NCBI GenBank assembly: GCA_902780915.1
Contig: CACZHK010000059.1
Coordinates: 1 to 38,301, forward strand
Reading direction: 5' to 3'
Source: Pseudoselenomonas ruminantium
GTDB lineage: Bacteria > Bacillota > Negativicutes > Selenomonadales > Selenomonadaceae
Length of the DNA stretch: 38,301 nt
In this document: in pieces, positions 32,429 through 38,301 of the stretch
How positions within the stretch are numbered: the first letter of the stretch is position 1
How the letters are laid out: every line of letters starts with the position of its first letter
Position numbers and translations under genes: made by a program
Notes under the pieces: model-generated
The model's input: the letters and a program-made list of their open reading frames with translations, nothing else
The model's database searches: none
What the model was told of the DNA's origin: nothing

Positions 32429-34126
32429 ATGAGAAAAAAATCCCTGCTAAAGGGAGCTGTGGCCTTCTGCCTGGCCTCGTCCCTGCTGGCACAGCCTGCC
32501 CTGGCGGCAGATTACACCGCCCTGCGGCAGGCCAACGGGGGCGCCCTGGCAGAGCAGCATCGCTTCCTGCCTACCACGGAAAAGGCGGTGATCCTGACCT
32601 TTGGCGGGCTTTCAAAAGAAGCGCCCCTGCAGCATATCCTCTCCTATATGCAGAGGGAAAATCTCCGGGGCACCTTCTTTGTGACGGAGCGCGAAGCAGC
32701 CAGGAATGGCGGCAACATCGCCCTCATCAAAAGCTATGGCCAGGAACTGGCCCTGGGGCTGACTCCGCTGAAGGAGGGCAGGTTTGAAGATTACTGCGCC
32801 CAGCTGGAGCGGCTGTCCCAGGCCCTCACGGAAAAATACGGCGGTCACAGCAACTTTGTCCGCATCATGAGCGGCGGCGGTGACCAGGCTGTCATGCAGG
32901 AGGCTGTGTCGGCCATGGGCTATACCCTGGCCGGACAGGGACTGAATGTGGTGCAGAGCAAGCACAAGGAGGCCCAGAGCCCTGCCGAGGTCATGCCCCA
33001 GATTTTCGGCAAGTGGACCACCTCCCTGAACGCCGGCGAGATTGTGTATATCCGCACGGATTTTTACACCAATGACAGCCTGGCGGCAGAATTGCTGCAG
33101 GAAATCAAGGAAAAGAAAATAGACAATATTGGTTATGAGGAGTCAGGCTCCCATGCGGGCAATGACTCTGCCTACCATACCGCTTCTTTAGGTGAGGTGG
33201 CAGCGGATTTTGCGGCAGCCTATGAGCCGGTGGAGCTGGCAGACCTGCCGGAGGAAATGCAGCCGGAGTACGGCAGGGACTGGGTGACGGAGGAAAACTT
33301 CCGCGAGGCCTTCCTTTCCCGCTATATCGGCGCCCCGGAGGTTTCCCCGGATGACCGCATGCTAGGCTTTTCCCGCAAGGAGATGGCTGAGGCAGACAAG
33401 ACGGGGCTGGTGAAGAATGCGCCGGAGAAAACCATCTTCCTCACCTTTGATGACTGGGGACAGGATGAATCCATCAACAAGCTGCTCTATGTGCTGAAAA
33501 AGCATGGGGTAAATGGCACCTTCTTCATCATCACCCGCAATATGCCCAACAATCCGAACCTCCTGCGGGCTATAGCTGCCAGCGGCAATGAAATCGGCAG
33601 CCACACCAACAACCATGTGCCCATGGCCAAGCAGGATGAGAGAGGCCATCAGGTGCCGGTGGAAACAGAGGCAGAATACGAGGAAGATGTGAGAAGCTCC
33701 TACCCCAAACTCCTAGCCGTCGTAGGGGATATGCGGCTACCCAATGGCCGCCCGGCCCTCACCCGCCTGTTGCGCCCGCCTACGCTGGCCATCAGCCGCA
33801 CAGGCTGCAAGACCATCCTCAACGCAGGCTTCAGCTACATCGTCAACGGCTGCGGCAGCACCGAGGATTACGGGGCCGTGTCCCTCCAGTCCCTGGTGGG
33901 CATCATGAACCACATTGCCCATGACGAAAGGGGCAGGGTGCGCCAGGGCGCCATCCTCATCATGCACATGAGCTCCACCGCCAAACTCACCCCCAAGGCC
34001 CTGGACATCCTCCTCACCGCCAACGACAAGCTGCCGGAGGGACATCCCGGCAAGTTCAAGGTGGCTCTGCTGGGGGATTACCTCACAGACGGTTACGACC
34101 AGCGCATGAGGATGGCCAAGCCGTAA
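32429..34126 (+). CDS. Secreted tandem-NodB polysaccharide deacetylase (one dead, one intact domain)
   Basis: 565 aa with signal peptide (MRKKSLLKGAVAFCLASSLL to ALA). The first NodB-like domain (about 48-215) is degenerate: LTFGGLSKE where TFDDG is expected and no His pair. The second (about 335-555) is complete: LTFDDWGQ with D341 and D342, GSHTNNHVPM with H392 and H396, the RPPT substrate motif and ILIMHMSS. This should remove N-acetyl groups from the exported polymer and is the only fully equipped CE4 domain in the operon. It is the last gene before a strong terminator; the spacing from the lipoprotein gene is 14 bp. Confidence 0.85.
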   Translation: MRKKSLLKGAVAFCLASSLLAQPALAADYTALRQANGGALAEQHRFLPTTEKAVILTFGGLSKEAPLQHILSYMQRENLRGTFFVTEREAARNGGNIALIKSYGQELALGLTPLKEGRFEDYCAQLERLSQALTEKYGGHSNFVRIMSGGGDQAVMQEAVSAMGYTLAGQGLNVVQSKHKEAQSPAEVMPQIFGKWTTSLNAGEIVYIRTDFYTNDSLAAELLQEIKEKKIDNIGYEESGSHAGNDSAYHTASLGEVAADFAAAYEPVELADLPEEMQPEYGRDWVTEENFREAFLSRYIGAPEVSPDDRMLGFSRKEMAEADKTGLVKNAPEKTIFLTFDDWGQDESINKLLYVLKKHGVNGTFFIITRNMPNNPNLLRAIAASGNEIGSHTNNHVPMAKQDERGHQVPVETEAEYEEDVRSSYPKLLAVVGDMRLPNGRPALTRLLRPPTLAISRTGCKTILNAGFSYIVNGCGSTEDYGAVSLQSLVGIMNHIAHDERGRVRQGAILIMHMSSTAKLTPKALDILLTANDKLPEGHPGKFKVALLGDYLTDGYDQRMRMAKP

Positions 34127-34161
34127 CTTCCAAGACAGCAGAAATTTCAAGGGTATAGAGA

Positions 34162-34200
34162 AAAGCCCGGAGCACAATGGTATGCTCCGGGCTTTGTTGT
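34162..34200 (+). terminator. Terminator of the exopolysaccharide operon
   Basis: AAAGCCCGGAGCA (34162-34174) is the exact complement of TGCTCCGGGCTTT (34183-34195), 8-nt loop, followed by a T-rich tract. It lies 36 nt after the deacetylase stop and defines the operon end. Confidence 0.9.
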
Positions 34201-34225
34201 TATTGGTTATATTTTTTCATAGATG

Positions 34226-34323
34226 TTACCAGTTTGCTTCCACATACTTATCAGCTGCTTTGTCATCAAGGCCAAAAGCCTCTGCCAGTTTGATAGCAAT
34301 GGCTTTTTTGTCAAGGTTAAGGC
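34226..34323 (-). repeat. Direct repeat R2, copy 1 (98 bp, Rpn-type nuclease tail)
   Basis: Identical over 98 bp to 38204-38301, where the window ends, so the true repeat may be longer. On the minus strand it encodes DKKAIAIKLAEAFGLDD and ends in a TAA stop. Confidence 0.9.
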
Positions 34324-34580
34324 TCCTGTCGGGCATAGCTCAGCTGGGCCGCCTGATCCCGGCGGAATTTCTCTGCCTTCTCATAAGACCTCTTTGCCAC
34401 TTCGTCTTTGGTGAACACGTCTTCCACCTCCATTGCTTCTCGGATGGCTTCTTCACCGGCGGCGATTTCCTCCAGTTCCTCATCGGAGGTAGCAGGGGAG
34501 AAGTACGCCGCCCATTTTTCCATGCGGTTCATGTCCTTTACGCTCTTGCTCTTGAACTTCGGCAGTTCAAGCCATGGTCA
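34226..34580 (-). pseudogene. Rpn-family (PD-(D/E)XK) nuclease/transposase C-terminal remnant
   Basis: The minus-strand frame starts abruptly at ELPKFKSKSVKDMNRMEKW and runs through SDEELEEIAAGEEAIREAMEVEDVFTK to SYARQEP, the region after the nuclease domain in Rpn-type recombination-promoting nucleases. A stop follows, but the coding tail (SLNLDKKAIAIKLAEAFGLDD to YVEANW) continues in the +1 frame. The gene is therefore missing its catalytic N-terminus and also frameshifted. A ribosome-site-like AGGAGG lies just upstream of the truncation point. Confidence 0.65.
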
Positions 34581-34637
34581 TTCCTCCTGTTTCTTGTCTT
34601 TATTTTACTACGAAATCTTGGCGAATCAACCCCCACC

Positions 34638-34672
34638 ACCGCTTCGCGGTCCCCCGCCCCCAAGGGGGGCGG
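34638..34672. repeat. GC-rich palindromic intergenic repeat (REP-like)
   Basis: Two adjacent hairpins: ACCGC-TTC-GCGGT (34638-34650) and CCGCCCCC-AA-GGGGGCGG (34654-34672). The composition differs sharply from the flanks. The rest of 34581-34814 shows no gene I can support. Confidence 0.5.
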
Positions 34673-34814
34673 ACACAGCACACACATGAAAACGCCGCGC
34701 CGGGGGCGGACATGGCAGGTGCGTTATATATCCTATGCGGTTTCACGGATTCAGGGAGTATGATTGTTTCACATTCGACAAAGAGCAAAAATATTCTGCC
34801 GCCCTGTACGAAAT

Positions 34815-34886
34815 ATGTGCCTGCACTGCGCTCATATGAAAAATGCAGGCCCGCCCTCAAGCGAGTCTGCATCTTTTATTGCTCAG
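34815..34886 (-). repeat. Direct repeat R1, copy 1, with the autotransporter terminator
   Basis: A 72-bp segment matching 37981-38054 except for one substitution and two extra A in a run. It covers the stop codon of the autotransporter and a minus-strand terminator (GCAGACTCGC / GCGGGCCTGC stem, then TTTTT). Confidence 0.85.
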
Positions 34887-37330
34887 GGGGTGGAGGTGCC
34901 GTTGTAGGTGGCGCGGGCTTCGCCGTCGAATTCGTACTGGTATGCAAGGCCTGCGTAGATGTCCTGGCGCTGGTTCAGGGCGTGAGTGAAGCGCAGCCCC
35001 AGGCGCAGGCGGTGGCTGCTGACGCTGTCAAATTCATAGGCTTCGTCCGGGACACCGGCGGCGTGCATGGTGACACTATCGCCGGACTGGCGGGTGTAGA
35101 AGTATTTGGCATAGCAGTCCAGCGTGTTGCTCTTGGACAGCCGGCTCACCTTGCCCAGGCCCAGGTGGGCGGCGAGGTAGTTGCTGCTGCTGTCGTAGTT
35201 TACATTCAAGGTGTTGACGTTGCCGCTGTAGTCGGCCTTGAGCTTGCCGCCCCGGAGGCTGCCCTCGTAGTAAAGGCCATCATGGTTCACCTGCTTTGCC
35301 ATGAAGCCCACTCCCCAGTAGCTGGAATCGCCCTGGCCGTGGGTGCCGTTGTCCAGGTAGCTGTCATAGGAGCCGCGGCCATATTCGACCACGGGGCCGA
35401 AGAGGAGCTTGCCCTGCCGGTTGGTGATTTCCTTGGCAAAGCCTGCGTTCAGCGCCCAGCTCCTGGTGTCCACATAGGAACCGCTTTCGGTGCGGAGTTT
35501 ACCGGTGCCTATGGCGGCAAAGGGCATCAGGCTGCGGGCCGTGCTCTGGCCGTCGCCGGATTCAGCGGCCTGAGCTGCGGCATTGGCCGCCTGCTGAAAG
35601 CCCTGCCCTGCCAGCAGATCCGTCCCCCCATTGAGCATGGTGGTGGAAGCGGCGCGGGTCTCTACCATGGACTTGGTATTGTCCTGCAGCTCGGCGGTGG
35701 TATAATCATTGACCTTATCCAGCGTGGCGGTGAGGGCATTGCCCGTCCGGCTGAGGGTGAAATCATAGGATTTCACGGTGGTGATACCGGTGGGGATAGG
35801 CTTAGTGGTGACAGAGCCGGTGGGCAGAGTGCCGTTGAAGCTGCCAGCCTGCAGCAGGGTCACGGTATCACTGGGAGCCAGCCCGGTGAAAATCCCCTGT
35901 GCCTGCAGGCCGACCTTGGCATTGTCCACGTAGGCGGTGCCAGCCACGGTCAGCATGGTGCTGCCTGCGGCCGTATCCGCAGGCAGATAAAAATTCAGCT
36001 TCTGAAAACCGCCCAGCAGCTCAGCCGTATTGCCCGTGGCGGCGACATTCAGGGTATTGCCGCTGCCGTAAAAATGCTTTTTTTCTATGACGTCGATATG
36101 ACCACCGACCAGATTGCCCAGTGTGACGGCAGTGAGGAGGTTGACCGTGTTGTTGTCGATTACTGCCCGGGTGTAATCCGGGCGTGTGGGATCCTCTCCA
36201 GGAAGAGATATGATGTTGCCGCCGTAAACATCGGGCTTTTGGCTGGTGTCGGGCTGACCGGCAAAGGTGACGGTGTTGCCGCTGGCTGAGTAGAAACTGG
36301 CTCTGCCGCCATAGATTTCGTGGCAAGCAGTGCCGCCGATAGTGCCGCCGGTGATGAGGACGGTATTGCCATCCGCACCTTCACTACCAAAGCCGCCATA
36401 AATACAGCCCTTTATCGTACCGCCGGTAATGGTGACGGTATTATTGTCGGCCTTGCCGAGGCCGCCGACGTTGCCTCCATATACGCTGTCGATGCCAGCG
36501 GTATCGCTGCCTATGGTGCCACCGGTGATGGTGACGCTGTTGCCTGTGGTGTTGCCTCCATCACTAGTGCCGCCTGTAACTGTATGCAAAATCCTGCTGC
36601 TGCCGGAAATGGTGACCCGGTTGTTGGCAGCAAGTTCACCTACACCGCCCACAACACTATTTGCCCTGCCGCCGCTGATGAGGACTTCATTGCCGCAGGC
36701 TTCGCCTTTTAGTACCCGGCCCCCATATACTACATCATCGACCGTGCCGCCGGACATCACCACGCTGTTGTTGTTGGCCTGTGCGGTGCCGCTATCGCTA
36801 TATACACATCCACCGCCAATTAACGGGCTTTCTCCGCCACGGAAAACTAGGCGGTTGTGACTGGCCTGGCCTGCGTTATTAAGCAGGCCGCCAGCCAGAG
36901 CCTCAGAAAAAGTGCCGCCGTCCACTGTGAGGGTATGGCCGGTCACGGTGGCACCGGGGGCATCTGCGTAGCCAGCGGCAAAAACCGACGTCTGCTGATA
37001 ATCCCCGCCGACGATTTGCAGCACCTTGCCGCTTTTGAGAGAATATGCGTATGCGCCAAAGTCAGCGTTGAACAGGTCTTTTCTTAAAACAGCCCCGACC
37101 CCGGTGGCTTTGGCCTCCGCATCAGCGGCGCTGCTGATCGTGACATCAGCCTCCTCCGCCGCAGCTGCCCCAGGCACCCCCAGCAGGCCGCCGGCTATCC
37201 ACAGCGAAACGGCCAGCTGCAAGGCAGCCTTCCTCCCCTTGCGGAAGGGGACAAAAGGGTCATGCTCAGCACGAACGGATGCCCCGATTGAAAGAGCAGG
37301 TGTCTTTATTGGCGATATTTGATCGGACAT
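34883..37330 (-). CDS. Autotransporter adhesin, C-terminally truncated barrel
   Basis: The start at 37330 (MSDQISPIK) has GGGGAG 6 nt upstream; 815 aa. A long basic pre-signal region is followed by a hydrophobic segment (LQLAVSLWIAGGLLG) and an AAAA cleavage region. The passenger (about 75-430) consists of recurring NNTVTITGGTI...VYGG units, a beta-helix-like adhesin. From about 600 a type V autotransporter barrel begins (MPFAAIGTGKLR, SYVDTRSWALNAGFAKEI). It stops at YNGTSTP, roughly 50 residues short, without the final strands and terminal aromatic residue needed for BAM-assisted insertion. The stop lies exactly at repeat R1, suggesting a deletion. Surface display is doubtful unless restored by recombination. 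Confidence 0.85.
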   Translation of the reverse strand: MSDQISPIKTPALSIGASVRAEHDPFVPFRKGRKAALQLAVSLWIAGGLLGVPGAAAAEEADVTISSAADAEAKATGVGAVLRKDLFNADFGAYAYSLKSGKVLQIVGGDYQQTSVFAAGYADAPGATVTGHTLTVDGGTFSEALAGGLLNNAGQASHNRLVFRGGESPLIGGGCVYSDSGTAQANNNSVVMSGGTVDDVVYGGRVLKGEACGNEVLISGGRANSVVGGVGELAANNRVTISGSSRILHTVTGGTSDGGNTTGNSVTITGGTIGSDTAGIDSVYGGNVGGLGKADNNTVTITGGTIKGCIYGGFGSEGADGNTVLITGGTIGGTACHEIYGGRASFYSASGNTVTFAGQPDTSQKPDVYGGNIISLPGEDPTRPDYTRAVIDNNTVNLLTAVTLGNLVGGHIDVIEKKHFYGSGNTLNVAATGNTAELLGGFQKLNFYLPADTAAGSTMLTVAGTAYVDNAKVGLQAQGIFTGLAPSDTVTLLQAGSFNGTLPTGSVTTKPIPTGITTVKSYDFTLSRTGNALTATLDKVNDYTTAELQDNTKSMVETRAASTTMLNGGTDLLAGQGFQQAANAAAQAAESGDGQSTARSLMPFAAIGTGKLRTESGSYVDTRSWALNAGFAKEITNRQGKLLFGPVVEYGRGSYDSYLDNGTHGQGDSSYWGVGFMAKQVNHDGLYYEGSLRGGKLKADYSGNVNTLNVNYDSSSNYLAAHLGLGKVSRLSKSNTLDCYAKYFYTRQSGDSVTMHAAGVPDEAYEFDSVSSHRLRLGLRFTHALNQRQDIYAGLAYQYEFDGEARATYNGTSTP

Positions 37331-37380
37331 GGAAATCTCCCCTCGTAAATCTATGGTAGCAAAATAAAAACAACAATGGT

Positions 37381-37506
37381 AATTCGCTGCCAGCACAGAC
37401 AATTCCTGCCAGTCCCCCCCAGGGAAAGAAAATCATGGCCGACATCGGCATCTGCACAGGAGGCCGCAAGATAAAGCAGATGATAGACAAGGAGATAGGG
37501 CAGTAG
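37381..37506 (+). pseudogene. Orphan C-terminal coding fragment with its own terminator
   Basis: A plus-strand frame reads KKIMADIGICTGGRKIKQMI and ends at TAG 37504-37506, followed 9 nt later by a perfect terminator. There is no ribosome site before ATG 37435, and the frame is closed upstream at 37357. It looks like the tail of a deleted gene; I do not recognise the parent. Confidence 0.35.
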
Positions 37507-37515
37507 ACATGACAA

Positions 37516-37542
37516 AACCCCGAAGCCCATGCTTCGGGGGTT
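37516..37542. terminator. Terminator-like hairpin
   Basis: AACCCCGAAGC (37516-37526), CCAT loop, GCTTCGGGGGTT (37531-37542) with one extra G. On the minus strand the stem is followed by TTTTG, so it may also end the double-glycine peptide transcript about 100 nt after its stop. Confidence 0.65.
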
Positions 37543-37643
37543 ACTTGTTGTCTCGTTTATCGCCTGTGCCGCTATTAGTCAGGGCAATTTCCACCCGTAT
37601 ACGTTTTGTGTTTTGTTTATGTCTACTTTAGCTGCCATAGAAT

Positions 37644-37853
37644 TTAGTCCTTCGGTGTCGATGGGTCGATAGGAACAACTGGCTGCGGTTTCGGCATCAT
37701 TGCTCCGTTTTCGGTGGCCCCCATTATATTAGCTGCCACAAAATTTGCGTTACTGTCACGGGGACGTTTCTTGCTCCCACCGGGATTGCATCGTCCACCA
37801 GATACCTTATCCATTTCCATATCATCCATCTTGTTCTTCTTCATCTCATCCAT
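37644..37853 (-). CDS. Small peptide with double-glycine leader, putative bacteriocin-like precursor
   Basis: AAGGAGG lies 8 nt before ATG 37853. The 69-residue product begins with a short acidic leader, MDEMKKNKMDDMEMDKVSGG, whose DKVSGG end matches the double-glycine cleavage site recognised by C39-peptidase ABC exporters. The remaining 49 residues (RCNPGGSKKRPRD onward) are basic at first and end Pro-rich (PKPQPVVPIDPSTPKD), with one Cys. No exporter, immunity or modification gene is in view. Alternatives are a signalling peptide or a degenerate leader-like protein. The strong ribosome site makes it a real gene in my view; the function is inferred. Confidence 0.6.
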   Translation of the reverse strand: MDEMKKNKMDDMEMDKVSGGRCNPGGSKKRPRDSNANFVAANIMGATENGAMMPKPQPVVPIDPSTPKD

Positions 37854-37980
37854 TTTATTTTCCTCCTTACAGTCTTGAGTGTTGTTTTTGCTTTCTGTTC
37901 TTTATATCCCCGAAGCAGGGAAAGTGTTATAGACTTTTCTATATTTCTTCATTTAATTGGGGTTTCCCGCCTCAATAGCT

Positions 37981-38054
37981 ATGTGCCTGCACTGCGTTCA
38001 TATGAAAAAAATGCAGGCCCGCCCTCAAGCGAGTCTGCATCTTTTATTGCTCAG
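37981..38054 (-). repeat. Direct repeat R1, copy 2, terminator of the barrel fragment
   Basis: 74 bp matching 34815-34886. It again covers an autotransporter stop codon and the minus-strand terminator. Confidence 0.85.
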
Positions 38055-38203
38055 AACTTCCACTGCATTCCCAGCTGGGCATTCATGCCGCGCTGCTTGC
38101 CGGCCCAGCCGTTGACACTCAGGTCAAGGTCCATGTTGGAGGAAACTTTGGTGCGGAAGCCCAGTTCCATCATGCCGCTGCTGCCTTTCCTGCCCTTTTT
38201 GTC
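38051..38203 (-). pseudogene. Autotransporter barrel C-terminal fragment
   Basis: The minus-strand frame reads GRKGSSGMMELGFRTKVSSN, then LDLSVNGWAGKQRGMNAQ and ends QWKF, with the terminal Phe typical of outer-membrane barrels. These are the last strands of an autotransporter and correspond to the part missing from the gene at 34883-37330. The upstream side runs directly into the nuclease tail stop at 38204, so it has no start and is a relic. Confidence 0.75.
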
Positions 38204-38301
38204 TTACCAGTTTGCTTCCACATACTTATCAGCTGCTTTGTCATCAAGGCCAAAAGCCTCTGCCAGTTTGATAGCAATGGCTTTTTTGTCAAGGTTAAGG
38301 C
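38204..38301 (-). repeat. Direct repeat R2, copy 2 (nuclease tail, runs off the window)
   Basis: Identical to 34226-34323. On the minus strand it is the C-terminal coding end of an Rpn-type nuclease (KKAIAIKLAEAFGLDDKAAD to YVEANW stop). The remainder, if any, lies beyond the window. Confidence 0.9.

Noticed and set aside
34574..36289. 571-codon plus-strand frame
   Set aside because: Complement of the repetitive autotransporter gene; Ala/Gly/Val-rich with no recognisable domain.
36240..36800. Periodic repeats that could suggest a CRISPR array
   Set aside because: The periodicity is protein-level (GGT/YGG beta-helix units) inside an open reading frame, with no exact repeats or spacers.

Overview
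The window comes from a Selenomonas-type bacterium (Negativicutes: Firmicutes with an outer membrane). The clearest pointer is the GH43 beta-xylosidase at 10146-11741, which follows the remembered sequence of the Selenomonas ruminantium xylosidase/arabinofuranosidase (SXA) almost residue for residue. Outer-membrane barrels, an autotransporter and an SLH-like tethered barrel fit the same group. No rRNA, tRNA or CRISPR array was recognised.

Layout. 1-2470 is an eroded accessory strip: the cupin end of a capF gene, small unknown genes and an AT-rich pair of membrane proteins. 2580-3814 (minus) holds a HigBA-like pair whose toxin has lost its N-terminus, plus a small unknown gene. 3858-6497 is a periplasmic-sensing EAL protein, followed by an HD hydrolase and an AAA-ATPase-like/PD-(D/E)XK protein. 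8977-17314 is a pentose module. One strand carries xylB, a DUF4867-type cupin, a GPH transporter, GH43 xylosidase and a LacI regulator; a divergent fucose/arabinose-isomerase-family gene sits on the other. 17366-23303 is a scrambled segment: an IS1380-family element with 5-bp target duplications, a PAS-GGDEF protein, tag, a HAD phosphatase without its nucleophile motif, and a truncated, frameshifted Fe-S/GGDEF protein. 23331-34200 is one long operon for a synthase-dependent exopolysaccharide. 34226-38301 contains a C-terminally deleted autotransporter, its missing type of barrel end 3 kb away, fragments of an Rpn-type nuclease, two families of direct repeats and a double-glycine leader peptide gene.

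How the genes work together. The pentose module would import xylosides (GPH), cleave them in the cytoplasm (GH43), isomerise the pentose (COG2407-type isomerase, with DUF4867 possibly assisting) and phosphorylate xylulose (XylB). The exopolysaccharide operon encodes a TviB-like UDP-HexNAc 6-dehydrogenase, a PilZ-coupled hyaluronan-synthase-like GT2, membrane-anchored and secreted NodB-type proteins (only one with all metal ligands), a GH18-like lipoprotein and an SLH-tethered beta-barrel as likely exporter. This set does not match the standard Pel, Pga, alginate or cellulose layouts and is the best candidate here for an undescribed system. An EAL protein, two GGDEF genes and a PilZ synthase in one window suggest that c-di-GMP controls it.
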